Of a stretch of 64,000 nucleotides of DNA, positions 16,717 to 25,924 are shown in pieces. Position numbers and translations under genes: made by a program. Location: NCBI GenBank assembly GCA_035500675.1, contig DATJXA010000106.1:1-64000 (forward strand). The letters are read 5' to 3'. Source of the stretch: JAGVPT01 sp035500675 (GTDB lineage: Bacteria; Bacteroidota; Ignavibacteria; UBA10030; UBA8401). The notes under the pieces were generated by a model. It did no database searches. It had not been told where the DNA came from and was given only the letters and a program-made list of their open reading frames with translations. Position 1 is the first letter of the stretch. Each line of letters begins with the position of its first letter.

Positions 16717-18379
16717 TCAATCTCTTGTACCTGATCCTGTGCGGTTGGTCTGCGGCGATGCCCAAGCGTTTTTTCCGATTCTCTTCGTACTCCGAATAAT
16801 TCCCATCGAACCACACGACTTTGCTTTCTCCCTCGAAGGCAAGAATATGGGTCGCGATCCTGTCGAGGAACCAGCGATCGTGCGAAATAACGACGGCGCA
16901 TCCCGCAAAATTCATCAGCGCCTCTTCAAGCGCGCGGAGCGTGTTCACATCGAGGTCGTTTGTCGGCTCGTCGAGTAGAAGGATATTCGCTCCCTCCTTC
17001 AATACTTTTGCCAGATGAACCCTGTTGCGCTCTCCTCCGGAAAGAGCCCCCGTTTTCTTTTGCTGATCGCTTCCGCTGAAATTGAACCGCGCGACGTACG
17101 CTCGCGAGTTTACTTCTCTGGCGCCAAGCTGCAAGATATCTTCCCCTCCCGAAATTTCCTGCCAGATCGTTCTCTCCGGATCCAACGGACGACTCTGGTC
17201 CACATACGCGATCTTCGCCGTTTCTCCAACCTTGATTTCCCCGGCATCCGCTTTTTCCGCGCCGACGATCATTTTGAAGAGCGTCGTCTTTCCGGCGCCG
17301 TTCGCGCCGATCACGCCGACGATGCCGCCAGCGGGGAGCGTGAAGTTCATATCTTCGTATAAAAGATTGTCGCCATACCCTTTTGAAACATGATGCGCTT
17401 CGATAGCAACATCCCCAAGACGCGGCCCGGGAGGAATATAGATTTCCATTTCTTCGTCACGTTTCTCGGATTGATCGGCGAACATCTTTTCGTAAGCGGC
17501 AATTCGGGCTTTGCTCTTCGCATGACGTCCTTTCGGGTTCATGCGGACCCATTCGAGTTCCTCTTTCAGCGATTTCTGACGTTTCGATTCCTGCTTTTCT
17601 TCAAGCGCAAGCCGTTGTTGTTTCTGCTCGAGCCATGAAGAATAGTTCCCCTTGAACGGGATCCCTTCGCCCCGATCTAATTCGAGGATCCATCCGGCCA
17701 CGTTGTCGAGAAAATACCGGTCGTGCGTCACGGCGAGCACCGTCCCCTTATATTGAGCGAGATGCTGCTCGAGCCATGCAACCGATTCTGCGTCAAGATG
17801 GTTGGTCGGTTCGTCAAGAAGAAGTACGTCGGGTTCCTGCAATAACAGGCGGCACAGCGCGACACGGCGTCGTTCTCCCCCCGACAGCACGTTCACCGGA
17901 GTTTCGCCGGGTGGGCACCGGAGCGCGTCCATCGCTTGTTCGAGCTTGCTGTCGATGTCCCATGCGTTGAGGCGATCGATCTTTTCCTGCAAGCTCCCCT
18001 GTTTCTCTAGGAGCTTATCGATATCGGCGTCGGGCTCGCCAAACTTAGCAGTGACTGCTTCGTATTCTCTCAACAGCGAAACAATTTCGTGCGCCCCTTC
18101 CTCGACAATTTCTTTCACAGTCTTGGAGGGATCAAGTTCCGGCTCCTGCGGAAGATAGCCGAACGATATTCCTTTTTGCGATGTGATCTCGCCGATGTAT
18201 TCCTTGTCGATCCCGGCAATGATGCGAAGAAGCGTGCTCTTCCCTGCGCCGTTCAACCCGAGAACGCCGATTTTCGCACCGTAAAAGAAAGAGAGGTAAA
18301 TATCTTTAAGAACCTGTTTGTTGGGGGGATGGATCTTCCCAACGCCGACCATGGAGAAAATGATTTTTGTATCACTCAT
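16703..18379 (-). CDS. ettA: ABC-F translation factor EttA
   Basis: 558 residues, matching EttA (555 in E. coli). It is a soluble twin ATPase that binds the ribosomal E site and gates the first peptide bond according to energy state. The first domain has Walker A LGLNGAGKSTLL, signature LSGGERRRVALCRLL and Walker B VLLLDEPTNHLDAESV; the second has IGANGAGKTTLF, LSGGERNRVHLAKVL and LLLDEPTNDLDVNTL. The linker between them (about 240-320) is charged and helical. The usual C-terminus RIRYKRL is followed by IREQ, encoded by the neighbouring repeat. No ribosome binding site is visible before ATG 18379. Confidence 0.95.
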   Translation of the reverse strand: MSDTKIIFSMVGVGKIHPPNKQVLKDIYLSFFYGAKIGVLGLNGAGKSTLLRIIAGIDKEYIGEITSQKGISFGYLPQEPELDPSKTVKEIVEEGAHEIVSLLREYEAVTAKFGEPDADIDKLLEKQGSLQEKIDRLNAWDIDSKLEQAMDALRCPPGETPVNVLSGGERRRVALCRLLLQEPDVLLLDEPTNHLDAESVAWLEQHLAQYKGTVLAVTHDRYFLDNVAGWILELDRGEGIPFKGNYSSWLEQKQQRLALEEKQESKRQKSLKEELEWVRMNPKGRHAKSKARIAAYEKMFADQSEKRDEEMEIYIPPGPRLGDVAIEAHHVSKGYGDNLLYEDMNFTLPAGGIVGVIGANGAGKTTLFKMIVGAEKADAGEIKVGETAKIAYVDQSRPLDPERTIWQEISGGEDILQLGAREVNSRAYVARFNFSGSDQQKKTGALSGGERNRVHLAKVLKEGANILLLDEPTNDLDVNTLRALEEALMNFAGCAVVISHDRWFLDRIATHILAFEGESKVVWFDGNYSEYEENRKKRLGIAADQPHRIRYKRLIREQ

Positions 18380-18412
18380 TGTTTTTCAAGGTAAATGAAG
18401 CTGGAATATAGA

Positions 18413-18552
18413 GAATGCAAAGTTCAAAATGCAAAGGGCAAAACTACATTGCAAAGGGTAAAATTATGCGCTCTACGTATCCATTCCGGGAAATAAATTT
18501 TGAACTTTCCAATATAACTTTGCCCTTTGCACTTTGAATTTTAAATTTTGGA
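18413..18552. repeat. GCAAAGGGCAAAA-family inverted repeat, copy 1
   Basis: The left half (18413-18466) has words such as CAAAATGCAAAGGGCAAAA; the right half (18495-18552) has their reverse complements (TTTGCCCTTTGCACTTTG). It fills the gap between the ABC ATPase stop (18567) and the ettA start (18379). Related copies lie at 22533-22650 and 35640-35751. Confidence 0.75.
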
Positions 18553-18566
18553 GTCGCCTCACACCA

Positions 18567-19871
18567 CTATCCCACCGTCTCCTGTCCCGTATCAAGATAA
18601 AGAAGCTTGTCATCCGCATTGTATCCGAACAATTCTCCGTAACGAGCCCATCCGACAATTGTTTCGAAAAGCCTGTCGGCGTCTTCGTTAGGAAGAAGAA
18701 TCGCGAGTTGCTCAAGAACAATTTCTTCGTTCAGGTTCAGGGACTCGTTGCGGCGCAGCATCCCCGCAACTACTTCGAACAACCGCAGTGAAAGAAGCTG
18801 CTGTTTGAAGAGCACCTTTCGCTCGTTGATATCCCCTTTGAGAAATTTTTTGCCGATATCGGTGAAGACGACGTTGTGTTTGGGCGTATCGACGAAATCC
18901 AGCAGCTCGGCCGCTTTGGCGACGGAGATCGTAGAACCGAAATCTTTTCCGGTCTTCTGCGCAAGGTCGAAGATATCGATCGTCCCGGTATGGTCGTCGA
19001 GAATTTCGAGCAACCCGAGGATCTCGCTCGGCGTGACGTAAGGAAGCGGTTCGATGTGCCGGGATTGTGCGGTCTGAACGGCCGGAACCGCTTCGTCGGG
19101 GATGATGGCATTAGTGATGATGTCGTGAATCCGGTCGATCATCGCAAGGAATGCCGGCGACCGCATGTCCCTCGGATGGGGCATGTCGTTTTGGAGAATG
19201 ATGCGAATCGACCCCGGATTCGCTCCAAGAACGACGATGCGGTTCGCAAGGAAGACGGCTTCGCGGATATCGTGCGTGACAAATAGAACGCTCTTGATCT
19301 CCACTTTGTGGTCGAGCCACAGGTTGAGGACTTCCGCGCGGAGGTTCTCCGCCGTTAGGACATCGAGCGCGCTGAAAGGCTCGTCCATGCAGAGAAGCTC
19401 CGGCTGCACGACGATAGCACGGGCAATGCCGACCCGCTGTTTCATTCCTCCTGAAAGTTCTTTCGGGTATGCTTCTTCAAACCCCTCCAACCCCACTTTG
19501 TCCACCGCCTGCCGCACCCGCCCCCGCACCTCTTCGACGGGAAGCTGAAGCCATTCCAATCCCAACGAAATATTTTCATGGACAGTGAGCCATGGGTAGA
19601 GAGCGAAGTTCTGAAAGACGATCGCTGCACGCGGATGAAATCCGACAAGCGGCTTGTCGTAGGCGAGAACCTCTCCCGTTGTTGGAGTGATGAGGCCGGT
19701 GAGGATGCGCATGAGCGTCGATTTTCCGGACCCTGAGGGACCGAGCAGGGCGACGATCTCGCCCGGATGGATCTGGAGCGAAATATTTTCGAGCACTTTC
19801 AGTTCCGCCCCGTTGGGGAGTGTAAATTCTTTGCAAACGCCGCGAAGTTCGGCAATAGGTGTCGAGTTCAT
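18567..19871 (-). CDS. ABC transporter ATPase with AAA-associated C-terminal domain (NitT/TauT type)
   Basis: 434 residues from ATG 19871, which overlaps the permease stop as ATGA; a longer frame from 19919 would extend into the permease gene. The ATPase domain (about 5-240) has Walker A LLGPSGSGKSTLMR, Q loop VFQNFALYPWLTV, signature LSGGMKQRVGIARA, Walker B LLCMDEPFSALD and the H loop FVTHDIREAV, closest to nitrate/sulfonate/taurine importers. The C-terminal part (about 270-430) is the winged-helix AAA-associated domain found in this subfamily. It works with the fused permease upstream. No substrate-binding protein is encoded here. Confidence 0.88.
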   Translation of the reverse strand: MNSTPIAELRGVCKEFTLPNGAELKVLENISLQIHPGEIVALLGPSGSGKSTLMRILTGLITPTTGEVLAYDKPLVGFHPRAAIVFQNFALYPWLTVHENISLGLEWLQLPVEEVRGRVRQAVDKVGLEGFEEAYPKELSGGMKQRVGIARAIVVQPELLCMDEPFSALDVLTAENLRAEVLNLWLDHKVEIKSVLFVTHDIREAVFLANRIVVLGANPGSIRIILQNDMPHPRDMRSPAFLAMIDRIHDIITNAIIPDEAVPAVQTAQSRHIEPLPYVTPSEILGLLEILDDHTGTIDIFDLAQKTGKDFGSTISVAKAAELLDFVDTPKHNVVFTDIGKKFLKGDINERKVLFKQQLLSLRLFEVVAGMLRRNESLNLNEEIVLEQLAILLPNEDADRLFETIVGWARYGELFGYNADDKLLYLDTGQETVG

Positions 19872-21607
19872 TTGTTCAGACTGTATTGAGTTTCTGCAAT
19901 GTGATAAAGTTTTTTCCAAAAAAATTTGTTGACCATGACAACGGTGGAGGCCATCGCGAGCACACTCGCCGCGAGCAATCCAAAATCCCCCTTATCGGTC
20001 GCCGTTGTGATGGTGGAACCAAGCCCCGTGGCGACGAGAATTTTGTTCCCGAAATGAACATACTCTGCAACGATGCTCGCATTCCATGCGCCGCCCGTCG
20101 CAGTTACCCACCCGGTCACGAGAGAAGGAAAAATTCCCGGAAGGATCAATCTCTTCCATGTCTGCCATTGCGTGAGACGCGACACGTTTGCGACCTCGCG
20201 TAAGTCCTGCGGAATTCCCATCGCTCCAGCGATCACATTGAAAAGAATGTACCACTGAGTACCGAGGATCATAAGGACGACCGCTCCGGCCTCAATGCCG
20301 ATGCCCGCCCCTGACAAGAGCAGGATCACCAAAGGAAACAACATCGGCGCGGGAAACGAAGCGGCCACCTGTGCTACCGGCTGAAGAATGCGCGAAAGTT
20401 TCGGGTTCAGTCCGATTGCAACGCCTATCGGGACCATAAATAACGTCCCCAAGACGACCGCCACGAGCACGCGAGCGAACGTCAAAAGAAGCCGGACGAA
20501 GATCGTTACCCAGTCTCCAACGTTCATCTCCCCAAAGAGCGAAAATAATTTCCATGCGCCAAAGAGCATGACGCCTAGAGCAAAAGCGGTGACGATCCAG
20601 CCAAAAATTTTTTTGAAAAATTTTCCCGCTTCAGGGGCCGGTCTTTTTTCTACCCGTTCCAACGCAATGACGCCGTTCATCACGCGCACCGATACCGAAG
20701 AATAGATCGGCTCCCAAATTCCCTCTCGGACAAATTTCAACAGGTGGGACTGTCTCATCAAATCGAGGACAAACGATCCTTCTACCTCGGAAGCCTCGGT
20801 ATCCTCAAATTTGTATTTTTGAGCCCATGCGACGATCGGCCGCCAGAAAACCTGGTCAACAAGAACGATCATCGTCGTCATGGCGATGATCGCGTAGGCC
20901 ATCGCCGGAACATTGCCCTGCGATATTGCCACGCTCATGTAAGAGCCGATTCCAGGAAGGCGGAAATCTTTTGTCCCGAGCACAAATGCCTCGTTGATCG
21001 TGAGAAAGAACCAGCCTCCGGCCATCGACATCATGCTGTTCCAGATCAATCCCATCGCAGAGTACGGCAGCTCCAGTTCGGTGAACCGTTTCCACCAGCC
21101 GAGTTTATAGACCTTTCCGGCTTCACGCAACTCCGCGGGGATTGACCGGAGCGAATTATAGAAACTGAAGGTCATGTTCCACACCTGGCCAGTGAAGATC
21201 ATGATCACTGCCGCGAGTTCGAGCCCGATGTTCGAGTGTGGAAAGATGGCAACAAATGCGAGGACGAGGCTCGGCAGAAATCCGAGCACCGGGATGCTTT
21301 GAAGAATATCGAGGAGCGGGATCATCACCTTCTCCGCCCGTTTATTGTACGCCGCAACGTACCCATAGACGATCGTAAACACAAGAGAGATTCCGTAAGC
21401 AACGAACCCGCGGACGAGAGAAAAGAACGTGTACTTCGGCAAGGCCAACGGCGAAAGGTCGATCTCAACTTTCGGCCTGAGAATGCCGTTCCATTCTCTC
21501 CCCACTCCTACAAGGCTATAGAGCAATGCAGCCAGGCCAAGGAAGACCACCGGGTCTACCCAGCTGACGGAGCGACGGAGACGAACGTACGTACGGATCA
21601 GCGACAT
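19868..21607 (-). CDS. Fused double permease of a NitT/TauT-type ABC transporter
   Basis: 579 residues from ATG 21607 (a longer frame from 21706 adds 33 unlikely residues). The protein holds two complete permease domains in one chain, each with about six helices. The first has the EAA loop around LREAGKVYKLGWWKRFTELE followed by LPYSAMGLIWN; the second has LREVANVSRLTQWQTWKRLI followed by LPGIFPSLVTGW. Each EAA loop contacts one ATPase. A charged linker (about 255-350) joins them. A single fused chain would give a pseudo-heterodimer with the ATPase gene that overlaps its end. Substrate unknown; no binding protein is visible. Confidence 0.87.
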   Translation of the reverse strand: MSLIRTYVRLRRSVSWVDPVVFLGLAALLYSLVGVGREWNGILRPKVEIDLSPLALPKYTFFSLVRGFVAYGISLVFTIVYGYVAAYNKRAEKVMIPLLDILQSIPVLGFLPSLVLAFVAIFPHSNIGLELAAVIMIFTGQVWNMTFSFYNSLRSIPAELREAGKVYKLGWWKRFTELELPYSAMGLIWNSMMSMAGGWFFLTINEAFVLGTKDFRLPGIGSYMSVAISQGNVPAMAYAIIAMTTMIVLVDQVFWRPIVAWAQKYKFEDTEASEVEGSFVLDLMRQSHLLKFVREGIWEPIYSSVSVRVMNGVIALERVEKRPAPEAGKFFKKIFGWIVTAFALGVMLFGAWKLFSLFGEMNVGDWVTIFVRLLLTFARVLVAVVLGTLFMVPIGVAIGLNPKLSRILQPVAQVAASFPAPMLFPLVILLLSGAGIGIEAGAVVLMILGTQWYILFNVIAGAMGIPQDLREVANVSRLTQWQTWKRLILPGIFPSLVTGWVTATGGAWNASIVAEYVHFGNKILVATGLGSTITTATDKGDFGLLAASVLAMASTVVMVNKFFWKKLYHIAETQYSLNK

Positions 21608-21743
21608 GGGGTTTGAATGAAATTGCTTTGAAGATATTGAAAAGTGGAGCGAGAGGCAATTAAGAAACCATGAGGAATACGTTACGAATGCATCATCGAA
21701 CGGCAATTCGAGAATCGATCAAGGCATTTTACATCCCCAAAAA

Positions 21744-22502
21744 TTACATATGGAAAAGAAAAAATGCCCCCAGAATGGTAAGCGCAACGCCGTACCACCG
21801 CTCCAGTTTGTTCGCTTTGGATCTGATTGCGAGCTTGGCTCCCAAATAGGACAACGGAACAGAGCCGAGAGCGAGGAAAAGGGTGACCGTCCAGTCGATG
21901 TGTCCAAGGTAGGCATGGACGATGGTCCCCGGAAGAGCCAGGAACGCAGAGGCCGCGAGCGAGCATGCAAACGCTTTCTTCAGCGGCTGCTGCAAAAACC
22001 TGGCGTAACTCGGGGCAAGAAGAAATCCCCCGGAGTTTGCCAAGAGACCCGACACGAGCCCCACACCGATGGCAACGAGTAACAATCGTGAACGCCAATG
22101 CGACGGACGAACTGTTGCATCAGCGGGGTGGGCCGATGATTTCTCTTTCGGGGAAACGAGAAATGTCACTCCAAACCCTAACACCATGAGGCCTGTGATA
22201 ATTAATAGAGGAGTTGCGCCGGTATAGACGGTAAGAAACGATCCGATGATCGTCGCCGGAGCTCCCGCAGCCACGCTCCACCAAATGATCTGCCAATCCA
22301 GGAGGTCCGATTTCCAATATTCGGCCGATGCGATCACCAAACCGGGAATCGTTGCAGGAAGCGGCGCAGTGACGGCGACAAATCCCGGTATGCCGATGAG
22401 ACTCAACATCGGCGTCGCAATGGCGCTTCCCCCTTTGCCGAATAACCCGCCAAGGAATCCTACGATGATGCCGACGAGAAACGCTCCAAAGTGTTGCAAC
22501 AT
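21744..22502 (-). CDS. TauE/SafE family sulfite/anion exporter
   Basis: 252 residues with about eight transmembrane helices in two internal repeats. The family repeat motif appears as VGFLGGLFGKGGSAIATPML and again as VGLVSGLLANSGGFLLAPSY. Members export sulfite, sulfoacetate or related organosulfur anions, or are uncharacterised. ATG 22502 has a G-rich site (AAGGGGG) 6 bases upstream. It lies directly upstream (5') of the ABC permease gene, 136 bases away. A link to sulfonate handling with that NitT/TauT-type transporter is possible, but is inferred only from proximity. Confidence 0.85.
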   Translation of the reverse strand: MLQHFGAFLVGIIVGFLGGLFGKGGSAIATPMLSLIGIPGFVAVTAPLPATIPGLVIASAEYWKSDLLDWQIIWWSVAAGAPATIIGSFLTVYTGATPLLIITGLMVLGFGVTFLVSPKEKSSAHPADATVRPSHWRSRLLLVAIGVGLVSGLLANSGGFLLAPSYARFLQQPLKKAFACSLAASAFLALPGTIVHAYLGHIDWTVTLFLALGSVPLSYLGAKLAIRSKANKLERWYGVALTILGAFFLFHM

Positions 22503-22532
22503 CAGCCGCCCCCTTCTTGCATTGACGTCGAT

Positions 22533-22650
22533 CGTTCAAAACGCAAAGTGAAAAATGCAAAATTACAATTCACACTTTCAAATGAATTGATGACAACTCC
22601 GAATTCCATCTTAAATTTTGCCTTTTGCATTTTTCACTTTGGCCTTTATC
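22533..22650. repeat. GCAAAGTG-family inverted repeat, copy 2
   Basis: A 19-bp perfect inverted pair (22544-22562 and 22623-22641; right arm TTTTGCATTTTTCACTTTG) has a 60-base centre of the same AT-rich words. It fills the gap between the Tricorn-like stop (22659) and the TauE start (22502). Confidence 0.8.
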
Positions 22651-22658
22651 CCGACTCT

Positions 22659-25600
22659 TTATTTCTTCATTAATTCCTTCACCGCCGCTTCGATCTGCTG
22701 ATCGCGGCCGTTCGTCATGATGGCCGGATCGTTCCGTACTTTGATGTCGGGCTCAAGCTGTGTGTTCTCGCAGAACTTGCCGTCAGGAGTCCGCCATCCG
22801 CCCATCGGAATTCCAAACACGAGGTTCGGGTCGATCTGGCCTTCCCACCACACGAATGTGCCCGTGCCGGGAACGGGCATGCCCAGCGTTTTGCCGATTC
22901 CTTTCAATTTGTACGCTACCGGGAACAAGTGGGCATCCGAATAATCGCTTTCACCGATAAGCACGATAGAGGGTTTTGTCCATTTATCGTATGGCTCCGA
23001 GCCGACGTATTGCCCGTGCGGGATAATGTCGAAGTATTTCTTGCCGCTCAGGAAATCGGAAAGCTGTTCGTGGATGTTCCCGCCGCCGTTGAAGCGTGTG
23101 TCGACGATGAGCGCTTTCTTTCCTACATTCCGCCCGAGCGCCTCTTCAAAAACCGTCCGCATGCTCGCGTCGTTCATCGAACGAACATGCACGTATCCGA
23201 TCTCTCCGTTCGACAGCTTGTCCACTTCTTCGCGGCGATTCTTCACCCAGCGCTGGTAGAGCAGTTCGCTCTCTTCGCCCGCGGAGATCGGCTTGACCGT
23301 TTCTTCCCATCGTTTGTCCGCCTCGGGATCATACACCGACAGAAGGGTAAGTTTCCCTACCTTTCGATTCAGCAATTCGTAAAAGTCGATCGAGGGCGTG
23401 ATCGTTTCACCGTCGATCGCCTCGATGATATTTCCTGCCCGTATCTTCGACGCCGCCTTATCGATTGGGCCTCCTTCGACAACTTCCGCGATCTTCACAC
23501 CGTTCCCTGTGAAGCTGAAATCGTACAACAGTCCGAGGTCCGCCGTTTGATCGGAGTTCGGCTGAGCGTGGCGGTAATAACATCCCGTGTGCGAGACATT
23601 CGCTTCGCCCAGCATTTCGCTCAACATCTCGGAGAAATCGTAGTCGTTGTTGATGTACGGAAGAAATTTCTTGTAGTCGTTGTAGTAATAACTCCAATCA
23701 ACCCCCTGCATGTCGGGAAATAAAATTTTTTCTTTGAATTGCCTCCATGCGTGGTAGAAAATGTAGTCCCGTTCATCGGCTTCCTTCAACACCATTTCTC
23801 CGCCGGTTCTGATCGGTTCGGCTTTTCCGCTTTCAGCGTCGACTTTCATCGGTTTGCCGTCCGCATCGAGGAAAATGAACTTGCCGTCCGGTGAAAGCTC
23901 CATCGAGGCATGGTCGGCGCCTAACTTCGCAAAAAGTTTCGTCTCTTTTGTCCGCAGCTCCGTCGTCCAGAGGTCGTTTCCTTTATCAAAGCTCGTCAGG
24001 TAGAAAAGTTTCTCGCCGTCCTTTGAAAGCACCCAATCGCCTACCGGAGAAGTGTACGAAGTGAGCCGGCTTTTGCGGTCGGTGAGTTCGTTCCAGTCGA
24101 TCACGACCTGTGGGAGGCTATCTTTTTCCGCCTTGGACTCTTTTTCTTTTTTCTCACCCTTCGCCTTTTCATCCGTCCCCTTCTTTTCCTTGTCTTCTTG
24201 TTCCTTCACCAACGCGAATTCTTCTTTTGTGAGTTTGAAACGGTCGAAGGCTGCTTTGGTGAAAAACATTCCGTAGACGTCGCCGCTGAATATGCCGCCG
24301 CCCTGTTCACGCGTGCCGTTGCGGTCGGAACCCCAGATCATCATTTTCCCGTCCATGGCCCATTTGGGAGTATAATTGTCGTACCCGCTCAACGTGAGGT
24401 TGTGAATTTCTCCTTTGCCGTCCGAAGAGACGAGTCCTACTTCCGGCGTGAAGATGCGTTCGGGATACGCAAATTGAACGAGAAACCATTTTCCGTCGGG
24501 AGACCATTCATAGTATTGATCGCCGTCGGCGTACGAATAATTCTTGTCTGCTGACATGATCGTGCGGGTTTGCTTCGTCGCCAGGTCGACTACTTTGAGC
24601 GTCACGCGATTTTCAAGGTAGGCCACCTCTTTTCCGTCGGGTGAGAACGCTGGTTGAAATTCCTCGGCCTCCGTAGCAATGACCGGCTCTTCCTTGAGGA
24701 TCGTCGATGCATAAAAATACGGCTCTTCCTTCCGGACGATTGAAACTTTGTAGACGTCCCAGTTGCTGTCTTTTTCGGCGGCATACACGAGCGAGCGTCC
24801 GTCCGGACTGAAGCTGACGCTCCGCTCCTGCCACGGAGTATTCGTGATCCGCTTCGTAATGCCCCCTTCCATACTCGTGACAAAAATTTCTCCGCGGAAG
24901 ACGTACGCAAATTCTTTTCCGTTGGGCGAAAGCTTCATTTCCGTGAACTTTTCATTCACCGGAACGACTTTGTCGAGCGTTTCCCGTCCGTCCTCGCCGA
25001 TCCGCACGTTTAGTTTCTGGGGATCGCCTCCGGGTTTCATCGTATAGACCTCGCCGTTGAAACCGAAACAAAGTGTATTATCCTTCGCGAGCGTGAGAAA
25101 CCGGACCGGATCCTTGGTGTAATGAGTGAGCGCTTCGCTTTTCGACGGGTCGGACAAGGAACTCTTGTACACGTTGAACGATCCGCTCTGCTCCGTGAGA
25201 TAATAAAAATCGTTATCGTTCGAATCGAATACGGGATTGCGGTCTTCTCCGTCAAATTGGGTCAGCTGCAAATATTGCTTTGTTTTAAAATCGTACACCC
25301 ATATATCGTGCGTCACGGACGATGTGTGATGCTTTCTCCAAAGACTCTCGTACCCTTTGAGATCGTCATAGATCACTTTATCGCCGGTTGAATTGAGCGT
25401 GGCGTTAAGAGTGGGGATCGGAAGTACCAGCGATACACGGCCGCCGTTCACGGAAACGCTGTACAGCTGCACCATCATCCCCGTCGGGAATTGCACGTTC
25501 GTCGGCAATTCCTGCCGGTATGCAGTGAAGAGAACCGATTTATCGTCCGCAGAAAAGGTGGCCGGGATCTCGCTTGTCGAATTGAACGTCAAGCGTTTCG

Positions 25601-25904
25601 CCTCGCCGCCGTTCGCCGGCATGACAAACACGTCGAAGTTTCCGTATCTGTCGGAGGCGAATGCGATGCTTTTTCCGTCATGACTCCACACCGGAGCAAA
25701 TTCATAGGACTCGCTGAGCGTGAGAGGGATCGCCGTCCCTCCATCCGATGCAACCGAGTAAATATCTCCCTTGTATTCGAACAGGATCGTCTTTCCGTCG
25801 GGTGAGATGGCGGGGTAACGCATCCAGAGCGGATTCTCTTGACAAAGCATTATTGTTGTCATGAGAAGGCTAAGGGCCGTGGCAAGAGAAAATCTGAAGG
25901 TCAT
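22659..25904 (-). CDS. Tricorn-type protease (S41 family), secreted
   Basis: 1081 residues with a signal peptide (hydrophobic to about 19). An N-terminal WD40-like propeller (about 30-330) and a second one (about 330-560) have PAISPDGKTILFEYKGDIYS-type blades. A Lys/Glu-rich charged linker (about 565-600) follows, then the C1, PDZ (about 800-860) and C2 protease domains. The Tricorn catalytic set is present: S771-H772 in NVSHTG, the nucleophile S989-D990 in GESDYSDAHLF (218 residues apart, 220 in Tricorn) and a Glu near 1046. Tricorn trims peptides made by other proteases; secreted bacterial forms probably degrade peptides in the envelope. ATG 25904 has AAGGAG 8 bases upstream. Confidence 0.92.
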   Translation of the reverse strand: MTFRFSLATALSLLMTTIMLCQENPLWMRYPAISPDGKTILFEYKGDIYSVASDGGTAIPLTLSESYEFAPVWSHDGKSIAFASDRYGNFDVFVMPANGGEAKRLTFNSTSEIPATFSADDKSVLFTAYRQELPTNVQFPTGMMVQLYSVSVNGGRVSLVLPIPTLNATLNSTGDKVIYDDLKGYESLWRKHHTSSVTHDIWVYDFKTKQYLQLTQFDGEDRNPVFDSNDNDFYYLTEQSGSFNVYKSSLSDPSKSEALTHYTKDPVRFLTLAKDNTLCFGFNGEVYTMKPGGDPQKLNVRIGEDGRETLDKVVPVNEKFTEMKLSPNGKEFAYVFRGEIFVTSMEGGITKRITNTPWQERSVSFSPDGRSLVYAAEKDSNWDVYKVSIVRKEEPYFYASTILKEEPVIATEAEEFQPAFSPDGKEVAYLENRVTLKVVDLATKQTRTIMSADKNYSYADGDQYYEWSPDGKWFLVQFAYPERIFTPEVGLVSSDGKGEIHNLTLSGYDNYTPKWAMDGKMMIWGSDRNGTREQGGGIFSGDVYGMFFTKAAFDRFKLTKEEFALVKEQEDKEKKGTDEKAKGEKKEKESKAEKDSLPQVVIDWNELTDRKSRLTSYTSPVGDWVLSKDGEKLFYLTSFDKGNDLWTTELRTKETKLFAKLGADHASMELSPDGKFIFLDADGKPMKVDAESGKAEPIRTGGEMVLKEADERDYIFYHAWRQFKEKILFPDMQGVDWSYYYNDYKKFLPYINNDYDFSEMLSEMLGEANVSHTGCYYRHAQPNSDQTADLGLLYDFSFTGNGVKIAEVVEGGPIDKAASKIRAGNIIEAIDGETITPSIDFYELLNRKVGKLTLLSVYDPEADKRWEETVKPISAGEESELLYQRWVKNRREEVDKLSNGEIGYVHVRSMNDASMRTVFEEALGRNVGKKALIVDTRFNGGGNIHEQLSDFLSGKKYFDIIPHGQYVGSEPYDKWTKPSIVLIGESDYSDAHLFPVAYKLKGIGKTLGMPVPGTGTFVWWEGQIDPNLVFGIPMGGWRTPDGKFCENTQLEPDIKVRNDPAIMTNGRDQQIEAAVKELMKK

Positions 25905-25924
25905 TGTCGAATCTCCTTATAGTG

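Noticed and set aside
22929..23723. 264-residue plus-strand ORF over the Tricorn-like gene
   Set aside because: Antisense shadow of a gene with full catalytic motifs; no ribosome binding site and no recognisable domain.
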